Made by a program: the position numbers and the translations under genes
DNA from: Blastococcus aggregatus
GTDB lineage: Bacteria > Actinomycetota > Actinomycetes > Mycobacteriales > Geodermatophilaceae
Length of the DNA stretch: 64,000 nt
Direction: 5' to 3'
Assembly: GCF_900221005.1 (NCBI RefSeq)
Contig: NZ_OBQI01000001.1
Location: forward strand, 930,001 to 994,000
In this document: in pieces, positions 43,186 through 51,436 of the stretch
Layout of the letters: each line of letters opens with the position of its first letter
Position numbering within the stretch: the stretch's first letter is position 1
The notes under the pieces: model-generated
The model's database searches: none
Seen by the model: only the letters and a program-made list of their open reading frames with translations
What the model was told of the DNA's origin: nothing

Positions 43186-44037
43186 GTGCCGCACGTGGCA
43201 AGGCAGCCGGACCGGCCCGGATTCTTCAGCGGGCTCCCGCTCCCCAGCCGCACCGAGGGCATCGTCATCGCGGTGCTCCTCCTGCTGACGGCGATCGCCG
43301 TCGGCATCGCCGCGTGGGTGGCGAGCAACCGGACGCCGCCGGAGTTCGAGCCGCCGGCGAACGCCGCCGCCACGGAGCGCACCACCCCGCCGGCCGGCAC
43401 GACCGCCCCGCGCAGCAGCGCGCCCGCGGAGTCGTCGGACGCACCGGTGCTCGCCTTCTACGGCGACCGGTTCACCGCCGGTACCCAGCAGGGCGGTCTC
43501 GGCCCGGCCGGCTGGCCGGCGATCGTGACCGAGCGGCTCGGCGCCGAGAGCACGGAGCCGCACGCGCTCACCGACGCGGGGTACGTCGCCACGTCGAGCT
43601 TCGGGGACGCCACCTTCGTCTCGCTCGCCGAGCTGCGGCCCGAACCCGACGCGGACGTCACCGTCGTCTTCGGCAGCCGGAACGACTACGAGGCGACGCC
43701 GGCGCAGATCACCGCCGCCGCCACCCGCACCTTCGAGATCATCCGCGCCGCCGCCCCGCAGACCCGGCTGCTCGTGATCGGGCCCGCGTGGACCGACGCC
43801 GCCGTCCCCTCGGAGCTGCCCCCCGTGCGCGACGCCGTCCGCGAGGCCGCCGCCGCGGCGGACGTCCCCTTCATCGACCCTCTGGTCGGCCGCTGGTTCT
43901 TCGACGGCGTCGGCCTCATCGGCCGCGACGCGATCAGCCCGACCGACGCCGGGCACGCCTACCTCGCCGACCTCATCGAGCCGCTGGTCCGCGACCTGCT
44001 CGCCGCGGCCCCGGCGACGGCCACCGGCACGCGCTGA
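43186..44037 (+). CDS. Membrane-anchored SGNH-fold protein with degenerate nucleophile
   Basis: The 283-residue protein has an N-terminal anchor (residues 25-47, GIVIAVLLLLTAIAVGIAAWV), a Thr/Ala/Pro-rich stalk, and an SGNH hydrolase fold. Block I reads LAFYGDRFTAG where GDS is expected, so the nucleophilic Ser is Arg. Block III is FGSRND and block V SPTDAGHAY, the latter keeping the Asp-x-x-His. Loss of only the nucleophile suggests a binding protein or a repurposed enzyme rather than random decay. GTG 43186 is the first plausible start; GTG 43195 is possible. Confidence 0.75.
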   Translation: MPHVARQPDRPGFFSGLPLPSRTEGIVIAVLLLLTAIAVGIAAWVASNRTPPEFEPPANAAATERTTPPAGTTAPRSSAPAESSDAPVLAFYGDRFTAGTQQGGLGPAGWPAIVTERLGAESTEPHALTDAGYVATSSFGDATFVSLAELRPEPDADVTVVFGSRNDYEATPAQITAAATRTFEIIRAAAPQTRLLVIGPAWTDAAVPSELPPVRDAVREAAAAADVPFIDPLVGRWFFDGVGLIGRDAISPTDAGHAYLADLIEPLVRDLLAAAPATATGTR

Positions 44038-44083
44038 CCTCGTCCGTCAGGTCGGCCGACCGGTCCCGGCCACCCACCTGCGG

Positions 44084-44239
44084 TCAGGCGGCGTCCTCGT
44101 CGGCGAACCACCGGTCCCCGTCGAAGACACGCCCCTCGCCCTCCCGCTGATCGGCCCGCCGCATCGCCCGGCCCACGACGAGCCCCACGGCCGCTGACAA
44201 CGGCAGCCAGGCAGCGAGCAGCCACATCCACCACGACAC
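44084..44239 (-). CDS. Small WWxW/GRAMRxADQRE membrane protein
   Basis: A 51-residue protein, MSWWMWLLAAWLPLSAAVGL, then VVGRAMRRADQREGEGR and an acidic C-terminus. It has one membrane helix. The motif is nearly the same as in 12387 (GRGMRLADQRD) and at the N-terminus of 21980 (GRGMRMADQREL). The start is GTG 44239. The function is unknown; it converges with the SGNH protein gene. Confidence 0.6.
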   Translation of the reverse strand: MSWWMWLLAAWLPLSAAVGLVVGRAMRRADQREGEGRVFDGDRWFADEDAA

Positions 44240-44337
44240 GTCGATCCCCCAGCCGTTCCCCCGGCGTCCGTGGTGACGCCTCGGCTACTCCAGATTACGG
44301 AGGGTCGCGGACAATTGCAGAACGAGAACGGGCGGAA

Positions 44338-44364
44338 GTGAGGGGGCCGTCGTGCGACCCCCTC
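44338..44364 (-). terminator. Terminator hairpin after the exported protein gene
   Basis: TGAGGGGG (44338-44345) pairs with CCCCCTCA (44357-44364), located 15 bases beyond the 44379 stop on the minus strand. Confidence 0.6.
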
Positions 44365-44378
44365 ACCGGCCGGCCGGG

Positions 44379-45110
44379 CTACTTCTTGCCCGACCCCTTG
44401 CTCGCCGACGCGAACGAGCTCACGCACTCGCCCTGGTTGCGGAACTCGGGCTTCGTGCTGGTCTTCCAGCCGCCCCCCTTGCAGTCGTTCTTGCCCTCCA
44501 GGACGACGTGCTCCGCGAACGTGTAGCGGGTGCCGGCGAAGGTGATCGCGGTCAGCACGCCGTCGCCCTTGACGCCGGAGCCCAGGGAGAAGCCGAAGGC
44601 GGTGACGTCGGCCTCTGAGAAGGCGGTGCTCCACTGCGCGAGCGTGCCGTGCCACGCGCTCCCGGAGCCTCCGCCCGTGACGGGTGCGCCGTCCTTGACG
44701 AACGTCTTGGCAGCGGTGTTCAGCCACCAGTCGGCGCCGTACACGCCGGGCTCGCCGACGAGGATGCCGTCGTTGCTGCCGTCGCCGTCGAAGTCGATCA
44801 CCAACTGGAAGCCGGGAACCCCGCCGCCGCTGGTGTTGGTGTACTCGAGGGTCGGCTCCCCGACCTCAGCCAGGGGCGTGCTGGTGGCGACGTACTCGGC
44901 GACCTTGTCGGTGCTGGTCGCGTTCTCCGTCCAGAGGCGCAGACCCGTGCCCACGAGTTCGTAATGGCCGGTGGCCCGGGTGTCCGACAGGGCCGGGACG
45001 AAGTCCTCCGGGACGTGGATCGTCCCGGCGTCGGCGGCGTGCGCCGGCCCCCCGGTCAGCAGTCCCAGCCCGAGCGCCATCGCGCCCACCATGCCCATGC
45101 GTCGTCTCAT
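44379..45110 (-). CDS. Secreted protein with C-terminal DCKGGGW...NQGECV motif
   Basis: The 243-residue protein has a clear signal peptide (MRRRMGMVGAMALGLGLLTGGPAHA, cleavage after AHA near residue 25), so it is exported. The middle looks like a beta-sandwich with DFDGDGSNDGILVG, a Ca-binding-like acidic loop. The end, NDCKGGGWKTSTKPEFRNQG followed by ECV, matches a short Cys-pair motif seen at the end of many secreted actinobacterial proteins. The function is unknown. ATG 45110 is chosen because GAGGGAC lies just upstream. Confidence 0.7.
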   Translation of the reverse strand: MRRRMGMVGAMALGLGLLTGGPAHAADAGTIHVPEDFVPALSDTRATGHYELVGTGLRLWTENATSTDKVAEYVATSTPLAEVGEPTLEYTNTSGGGVPGFQLVIDFDGDGSNDGILVGEPGVYGADWWLNTAAKTFVKDGAPVTGGGSGSAWHGTLAQWSTAFSEADVTAFGFSLGSGVKGDGVLTAITFAGTRYTFAEHVVLEGKNDCKGGGWKTSTKPEFRNQGECVSSFASASKGSGKK

Positions 45111-45266
45111 GTTCCGTCCCTCTGTCATCGCGCGCCGACCCGGTCGGTGACGCGGAGCACACGCAACGTATCCGCGGAGATGCGGACAGCGACCGTCTCG
45201 CGGGACGTGTTGGTGCTCAGGGGGCAGGTGCGGTCGAGGAGGTCGGGCACGCCGCCACCGGCGCGC

Positions 45267-45395
45267 TCAGACCAGGACGTCGCCGTCGAGGTCCAGGCCG
45301 AGCGCGGCAGCGGCGCAGGCCGCGCAGAGCCAGAAGCCGATCGAGAGGTAGCGCCGCACGGCCTCGGCCGGCTGCTGCTGGTGCACGTGCTCCAT
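45267..45395 (-). CDS. 42-residue small membrane protein
   Basis: The frame begins MEHVHQQQPAEAVRRYLSIG, continues FWLCAACAAAALGL and ends DLDGDVLV. One short hydrophobic helix carries two Cys. GAAGGGGGA lies six bases before ATG 45395, a strong Shine-Dalgarno sequence that supports translation. The function is unknown. Confidence 0.5.
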   Translation of the reverse strand: MEHVHQQQPAEAVRRYLSIGFWLCAACAAAALGLDLDGDVLV

Positions 45396-45500
45396 GGCGT
45401 CCCCCTTCGTCGCAGGGACCGAAGCTACGACCCCAGCAGGCCGGATGCCGAGCGGTTGGGGCGGGTGGGACGAGTGGGACGCACCGCGTCCGAGCCGTCA

Positions 45501-45543
45501 CAGTTCCCATCGGGGCACCCCGTGGTCGCCCCGATGGGAACTG
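45501..45543. terminator. Strong 16-bp hairpin terminator
   Basis: CAGTTCCCATCGGGGC (45501-45516) is perfectly complementary to GCCCCGATGGGAACTG (45528-45543) with an 11-base loop. It lies 53 bases after the TasA-like stop (minus strand) and upstream of the small gene at 45267. Confidence 0.75.
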
Positions 45544-45595
45544 CCGGAAAGGAGCGGTGGGGCGCCGGTTCCCCCGAACGGCGCCCCACCGCAGA

Positions 45596-46219
45596 TCAGC
45601 GCGCCGCGCCGCCCCGCTGCACGGCGTCGAACACGAACGCGAACATGCTCGTCTGGTTCTGCATGACGTCGCCGCCCGTCGTCGGGAAGGAGATGGTCGC
45701 CACCAGGTGGTCGGTGGCGCCGGCCGCCAGGCTCCGCGCGGCGGGCAGCTGCGCCTGGGCGGCGATCGGCCCGGTGTAGAGCGGCACGGCCGTGCCGGCG
45801 CAGGAGTAGGAGATCGGCCCGGTGCGGGTCCACGGCGCGGCGCACGACTCGAGCGTCAGCTGCAGCCCGTGCTCCGCCTCCTGGTCCAGGAGGCTGGACG
45901 TCGTGGCCGTGGACGTGAGGGTCACCGAGGCCAGGTCGACGTTCCCGCTGTTGCGCAGGTCCAGCGGCATCGAGATCGCGTCGCCGGGGCTCATCCGGGG
46001 AAGAGCGACCGGGACGGACGGCGGAGCCGACCCGTCGGTCAGGGAGACGTCGATGGACAGCACGCCGGTGTCGACGCCGGCGTCGACCGCCTCGGTGCTG
46101 GCGGTGAAGTTGCCGAACGTGCCCAGGCCGGCCACGGCCGCGGCCGCGCCGACGACGGCGATCGATCCGGCGACCTTGACGGCGCCGAGCCGGCCGGGAG
46201 TGCGGATGGTCCTGCTCAT
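45596..46219 (-). CDS. TasA/camelysin-like exported protein
   Basis: The 207-residue protein starts with a basic N-terminus and signal segment (VKVAGSIAVVGAAAAVAGLGTFGNFTAST, residues 14-42 outlined). The FGNFTAST ending at the cleavage zone is the usual start of TasA/CalY-type proteins (peptidase M73/camelysin). The mature part is beta-rich with SPGDAISMPLDLRNSGNVDL, the typical donor region for fibre or matrix proteins. In Bacillus TasA is a biofilm fibre protein. Next to c-di-GMP genes, a matrix or surface role is reasonable, but that is inference. Confidence 0.75.
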   Translation of the reverse strand: MSRTIRTPGRLGAVKVAGSIAVVGAAAAVAGLGTFGNFTASTEAVDAGVDTGVLSIDVSLTDGSAPPSVPVALPRMSPGDAISMPLDLRNSGNVDLASVTLTSTATTSSLLDQEAEHGLQLTLESCAAPWTRTGPISYSCAGTAVPLYTGPIAAQAQLPAARSLAAGATDHLVATISFPTTGGDVMQNQTSMFAFVFDAVQRGGAAR

Positions 46220-46339
46220 GCTCGGATGTCCTCCAGGCTGCGGGAGCGGTGGTTCCGCTCCTGACTCGCCTCCGACCCTGACGGCGCTTCCGCACGCCGC
46301 ACCCGAGAGTTCCGCAAGGGATCCGCAAGATCCCGGCGG

Positions 46340-46855
46340 TCAGGTCAGATCGGCCTGCAGCACGAGGGTGTCCAGCCAGCGGCCGTGCTTGAAGCCGACG
46401 GCGCGCAGCCGCCCGGCCTCGACGAAGCCGAAGGCCCCGTGCAGCCGCACCGACGACGGATCGCCGCTGTCGGTGACCACCGCGATCACCTGGCGCACGC
46501 CCGCGGCCCGCCCCTGCTCCAGCAGTGCACCGAGCAGCGCCCGGCCGGTGCCCCGCCCCGTGCGCCCGGGGGCGAGGTAGATCGTGTCCTCGACCGTCTG
46601 CCGGTACGCGGGCTTCACCCGCCACGGCGCGAGATAGCCGAACCCGAGCAGCTCGCCGTCCGCCTCGGCGACGAGGAACGGCCACCCCGCGGCGGCCAGG
46701 TCGGCGAGCTTCGCCTGCCACCAGGCCTCGTCCGGCGACTCGAGGTCGAAGGTCGCCACGCTGTGCTCGACGTAGTGCGCATAGATGCCGGCGATCGCCG
46801 CGGCGTCGTCCGCCGTCGCCGGCCGGATCGCAGGTCGTCCCGTCGTCGCGTCCAC
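46340..46855 (-). CDS. GNAT acetyltransferase, phosphinothricin/methionine-sulfoximine type
   Basis: The 171-residue protein has IRPATADDAAAIAGIYAHYV, then ATFDLESPDE, and the acetyl-CoA loop APGRTGRGTGRALL. This is the Pat/YncA (MddA) subfamily pattern, with HGAFGFVEAG and FKHGRWLDT near the end. It probably N-acetylates methionine sulfoximine-like or similar amines. The GTG start at 46855 is eight bases after TAGCGT, so it is likely leaderless. Confidence 0.85.
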   Translation of the reverse strand: MDATTGRPAIRPATADDAAAIAGIYAHYVEHSVATFDLESPDEAWWQAKLADLAAAGWPFLVAEADGELLGFGYLAPWRVKPAYRQTVEDTIYLAPGRTGRGTGRALLGALLEQGRAAGVRQVIAVVTDSGDPSSVRLHGAFGFVEAGRLRAVGFKHGRWLDTLVLQADLT

Positions 46856-46863
46856 GGCGCAGA

Positions 46864-46869
46864 ACGCTA
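46864..46869 (-). promoter_or_regulatory. Candidate -10 box TAGCGT, leaderless GNAT gene
   Basis: TAGCGT on the minus strand lies eight bases before GTG 46855, within the leaderless spacing seen in this window. Confidence 0.4.
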
Positions 46870-46978
46870 GGCCGGTGACGCCGATCACCGCACCGGCCGC
46901 CGGGCAAGCCCCCGCTGCCCCCAACGGGTGAGGTGCGCGCGAGGCGCGCTGCAGGGCACCCCCGGCCGGACCGACAAC

Positions 46979-48742
46979 ATGCAGGTGACTCCCGCCGTCC
47001 TCGTCGCGTGCGGCCTCGCCGTCGTGCTGACGGTGCAGGCCGGGCTCTGGCGACGGCAGCGGCGCCTCGCCGGCGCCCTGCGACGCAGCCAGAACTCGCT
47101 GCGCACACTGGTCCGCAGCAGCGTCGACCCGGTCGTCATCCTCGACGACACCCTCCGCATCACCTTCGCCTCCGAGGCCGCAGGCGCGCTGCTGGGCCTG
47201 GGCACCGCACCCCTGGCCGGCGTCCTCGTCACCGACACCGTCCACCCCGACGACCGCGCCGCCCTGTTCGGCGCACTCCAGGGCGGCACCGGCGAGTCCG
47301 CCGTCCGCACCGCCCGCGTCCGCCAGCCCGAGGGCCGGTGGCGGCTGGTCCAGATCACCGTCCGCGACCTGCGCGACGACCCCGACGTCGGTGCGCTGGT
47401 GCTGCACTGCCGAGACGTGAGCCCGAGCGCCCCTGCCCCCGGCGCCGACTCCGAGCTCCTCGAGCTCGCGCTCACCGATCCGGTCACCGGCCTGCCCAAC
47501 CGCACCGCGCTCATCGGGCGGCTCGGCGCGCTGCAGCGCGGCCCGCGCAACCGCAGCCACGCCATGGCGCTCATCGGCATCAGCCAGTCCGAGGCGCTCT
47601 CCCCGGGCGAGGAGGCGACCGTGCTGCGCGCGCTCACCTCCCGCCTGAGCCGCGGTCTGCGCGCCGAGGACTGGCTGGCCCGCGGCACCGACGGCGACTT
47701 CGCCGTCCTCGTGCAGGGCACGATCTCCGACGCCGAGGTCGTGGCCGCCCGCCTGGTCGCCACCATCGGCCGGCTCGCCACCTCCACCACCACCGTGCCG
47801 CTCACCGCCGTGGCCGGCGTCGGCGCGCTGACCCCCGACGTCGACCCCGGCGAGACCCTGCGCCGCGCCGACCTGGCGCTGCGCAGCGCCCGCCGCTCCG
47901 GCGCCGGCTCCGTCCACCGCTACGACGACGCCCTGCGCGCCGAGCAGGACCGGCGCGGCGTCCTGCGCGCCGACCTGGACGGCGCCCTGGAGCGCGGCGA
48001 GCTGCGGCTGGTCTTCCAGCCCGTGGTGGACGCCGTCCTGCAGCGCACCGTCTCGATCGAGGCGCTGCTGCGCTGGCGGCACCCCGTCCTCGGCGAGGTC
48101 TCCCCCATGGAGTTCGTGCCGCTGGCCGAGGAGTCCGCGCTCATCGTCGGCATCGGGCGCTGGGTGCTGCTCGAGGCCTGCCGCACCGCCGCCTCCCTCG
48201 ACGACGCCGAGCTGGCGGTGGCCGTCAACGTCTCCGCCCACCAGGTGCGCAGCGGCGACCTGGTGCCCGACGTGCTCGCCGCGCTCGAGGACAGCGGCCT
48301 GTCCCCCGCCCGGCTGCTCGTCGAGATCACCGAGTCGGTGCTGCTCGACGACGCGCACGTGGTCGAGGACCTCGGCGTGCTGCGCCGCATCGGCGTCCGC
48401 ATCGCCGTCGACGACTTCGGGACCGGCTGGTCCTCGCTGGCCTACCTGGTCGGGATGCCCGTCGACGTGCTGAAGATGGACCAGTACTTCCTGTCCGGCG
48501 TCGAGCACGACCCGTCCCGCCGCGCCATGTGCCGGGCGGTGCTCCAGCTGGGCACCAGCCTGGGCCTGCCCGTCATCGTCGAGGGCGTGACCACCCCGGC
48601 CACGCTCGCGCTGCTCCGCGACATGGGGCACCGCTACCTCCAGGGCTTCCAGCTCTCCCGCCCGCTGGAGGCCGACGCGCTCGCCGCCGGCGTACGGCTC
48701 GCCGCCGGTGCGCTGCACGGTCCGGAGGTGGTCACGCCGTGA
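46979..48742 (+). CDS. PAS-GGDEF(degenerate)-EAL c-di-GMP phosphodiesterase
   Basis: The 587-residue protein has an N-terminal membrane anchor (VTPAVLVACGLAVVLTVQAGL). A PAS domain follows (about 45-150), then a GGDEF domain whose signature is TDGDF instead of GGDEF, with an I-site-like RAED five residues before it. Its EAL domain is intact: IEALLRWRHP, AVNVSAHQ, EITES, DDFGTGWSSL, VLKMDQY, VIVEGV and LQGFQLSRP supply the metal and catalytic residues. It should hydrolyse c-di-GMP, the dead GGDEF possibly sensing GTP or c-di-GMP. The stop overlaps the next gene as GTGA. An upstream GTG at 46928 is possible. Confidence 0.85.
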   Translation: MQVTPAVLVACGLAVVLTVQAGLWRRQRRLAGALRRSQNSLRTLVRSSVDPVVILDDTLRITFASEAAGALLGLGTAPLAGVLVTDTVHPDDRAALFGALQGGTGESAVRTARVRQPEGRWRLVQITVRDLRDDPDVGALVLHCRDVSPSAPAPGADSELLELALTDPVTGLPNRTALIGRLGALQRGPRNRSHAMALIGISQSEALSPGEEATVLRALTSRLSRGLRAEDWLARGTDGDFAVLVQGTISDAEVVAARLVATIGRLATSTTTVPLTAVAGVGALTPDVDPGETLRRADLALRSARRSGAGSVHRYDDALRAEQDRRGVLRADLDGALERGELRLVFQPVVDAVLQRTVSIEALLRWRHPVLGEVSPMEFVPLAEESALIVGIGRWVLLEACRTAASLDDAELAVAVNVSAHQVRSGDLVPDVLAALEDSGLSPARLLVEITESVLLDDAHVVEDLGVLRRIGVRIAVDDFGTGWSSLAYLVGMPVDVLKMDQYFLSGVEHDPSRRAMCRAVLQLGTSLGLPVIVEGVTTPATLALLRDMGHRYLQGFQLSRPLEADALAAGVRLAAGALHGPEVVTP

Positions 48743-51310
48743 CCGCGCTCCGCGACCTGCCCCGCCGGCTCCGCTGGACCCTGGCGCTCGGCCTGCTCGG
48801 CCTGGTGCTGGCCGTGCCGTTCAGCGCCCCCGACGGCACCGGCATGCAGTGGGACGAGCTCGTCCTCGGCTCGGTCGCGCTCAGCAGCGCCTCGATGGTC
48901 CTCGGCCGGCTCCGGCTCATGGACCGCCGCGTCACCGGCCCCTGGTGGCCGCTGCTGGTCGGCCTGCTCTGCTTCGCCGTCGGCCAGTACCTGGCCGGCG
49001 CCTTTCCCGGCCCCGCCCTCGACGGCTTCGGTGCCGACGACGTCGTCGTGCTGGTCGGCGCCACCTCGCCGCTCGTCACCTGCGCCCTCCTCGCCCGGCG
49101 GGTCATCCGCACCCGGTGGACGGCGCTGGTCGTCGACGGCCTGCTCACCACCGCCGCCCTGCTGGTCATGACCGAGGTGCTGCGGACGCCGTTCGTCAAC
49201 CCGGTCGGGGCGCCTGAGGACCTGCGCTCGCTGGTGCTCGCCTACGGCGGCTACGCCGCGGTCATGCTCGGCGGTGCCGGCGCGCTGTGCACCCGTCTCC
49301 ACCCGCGGCCTGCGGCGGGCGGCCACCACGATGATCGCCTCCGTCACCGCCCAGGCGACGGCCGCGGCGTGCGAGGCCATGGCGATCGTGGCGCCGTCGC
49401 CGCTGTGGACGGCGGCCTCCGACACCGCCGTCGCCCTCGCCCTCATGTTCTCCGCGCTGGCCATCCACCGCGCGCCGCTGACCGCCGCCGACCGCAGCGC
49501 CCGCGCCTCGGCCCCCGTGGTCGGCGCCGCGGGCATGTCGCTGGTCGTCGTCGCCATGGCCGGGCTGCCCGTCGCCCTGGGCGTCGCGCTGGCCAACGAC
49601 CAGGCGCTGTCGTCGGCCGCCGAGATCGGCTGCGGCGCCGTCTTCGCGCTGATGGCGTTCCGGCTGGTGCTGCGCATCCGCGAGGACGGCCGCATGACCG
49701 AGGACCTCGTGCGCAGCGAGGAGGACTTCCGCGAGCTGGTCGAGGCCAGCTCCGACGGCATCGCGATCATGGACGCCCGGTACCGGCTGCTGTTCACCTC
49801 GCCCGCGGCCCGGACCCTGCTCGGCATCGACGGGGACGGCGACGTCTCGCTGCTCGACGTCGTCCGCCCCGAGGACCGCGCCCTCGTGCGCACCGCGACC
49901 GAGGAGTTCCCCGCCGGGGAGGGCGCGCCGATGCACTTCGGCGTCGTCGGCACCGGCGGGCACGCCCGCGAGCTGGAGGCCACCTCGTCCGAGCGGCCCG
50001 GCAGCGGCCGCCGCGTGCTCTACCTGCGCGACGTCACCACCCGCCGCCGCCGCGAGCGCGAGCTCGAGCGCATGGCCTACACCGACCACCTCACCCGGCT
50101 GGCCAACCGGGCGATGCTCTTCCAGGAGATGGCCGCCGACGCCGTCGCCGAGCGCTGCCTGCTGGTGCTGGACATGGACGGCTTCAAGGCGGTCAACGAC
50201 GTCGCCGGGCACGAGGCCGGCGACCAGCTGCTCGTCGAGGTCGCCCGCCGGCTGCGCACGGTCGTCCGCGACGGCGACCTGATCGCCCGCCTGGGCGGCG
50301 ACGAGTTCGCCGTCCTGGCCACCGGCTCGATGACCGAGGCCGAGGAGGTCGCCGCCCGGGTCGTCGCCGTCATGGCGATGCCGCACCGGGTCGAGGACTG
50401 GACCTTCGCCGTCGGCGCCAGCGTCGGCGTCGCACCCATCGGACCCTCGGGCGGGCAGGACGCCTTCCGCGAGGCCGACGCCGCGCTGCGCTCGGCGAAG
50501 GCGGCCGGCAAGGGCTGCGTCCGGCTGGCCACCGCGCCGGCCGTCCCCGACATGGAGGCCCGCGCCGACTTCCCCGACCTGGTCGCCGACGGCGTCTTCG
50601 GCGTCCGCATGGACCCCTTCCGCGCGGCCGACGGCAGCGTCGGGCTGGTGCACGTCGTCCCGACCTTCACCCATCCCACGTTCGGCGGCGTCCAGGGCCC
50701 GGAGCTGTGGGGCTACGCGCAGCGGCAGGGGCGCAGCGAGGAGCTGCAGACCTGGCTGATCTCCGAGGCGACCATGGCGGCGGCCCGGCTGCTCGACGAG
50801 CGCACCGGCATCGCGCTGAGCCTGATGACCGGCTCCATGACCCCGGAGACCCTGGCCGCCACCATCGCCGACGCCCTGGCCGCCTCCGGGCTGGCCCCCT
50901 CGCGGCTGGTCCTCTGCGTCACCGAGGAGACGCTGCTGACCTCGTCGGCCGCGCTGCTGCCCGCGCTGGAGGCGGTGCGGGCGACCGGCGTCCGGCTGTG
51001 CCTGGACAACTACGGCATGGGCCAGAGCCTGTACGCCCAGCTCGCCCGCCTGCCCCTGGACCTGGTGCGCGTGGACGTCACGGCGCTGGCCCCTCACGAC
51101 GACACCCAGCGCGCCCTGCAGATCCTCGCCGCGATCGTGCGCACCACCGGCACGTTCGGGCTGACCACGATCGTCGGCGGCGTCGTCACCCCCGAGGTGC
51201 GCGCGGCGGTCCACGCCGCCGGCGCCTCCCTGGTGCACGGCCGGTCGCTGGTCGAGGACTACCTGACCGCCGAGGAACTCGTCGCCGCCGCCCCCGCCCC
51301 CACCGCCTGA
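48739..51310 (+). CDS. 7TM-PAS-GGDEF-EAL(degenerate) diguanylate cyclase, interrupted by a frameshift
   Basis: GTG 48739 begins about 190 residues of membrane helices (RWTLALGLLGLVLAVPF to LAYGGYAAVMLGGAGALCTRLHPR). Near 49300-49325 the coding pattern moves to the +1 frame (GLRRAATTMIASVTAQATAAA), where the helices continue. A PAS domain (SSDGIAIMDARYRLLFTS) and GGDEF (TDHLTRLANRA, RLGGDEFAVL) follow. RDGD, five residues before GGDEF, is a complete inhibitory I-site. The EAL-like domain has VVPTFTH in place of EALLRW and lacks the metal residues. So synthesis without hydrolysis is predicted. One extra base explains the break; it may be a real inactivation or a sequence error. Confidence 0.75.
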
Positions 51311-51322
51311 CCCGCCCCCTCT

Positions 51323-51350
51323 CCCGGACTTTCTGCGCCGAAAGTCCGGG
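51323..51350 (+). terminator. Terminator hairpin after the diguanylate cyclase gene
   Basis: CCCGGACTTTC (51323-51333) pairs perfectly with GAAAGTCCGGG (51340-51350) around TGCGCC, 13 bases after the stop. A related element recurs at 63317. Confidence 0.7.
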
Positions 51351-51436
51351 GAGCCCCGGGAGTGCCCTGGTTCTGCCTCGGGGATCTCCCCCGTTCGGGG
51401 CCGGGGAGCTGGGAACCGTGGTGGCCGCGGCGTTGA

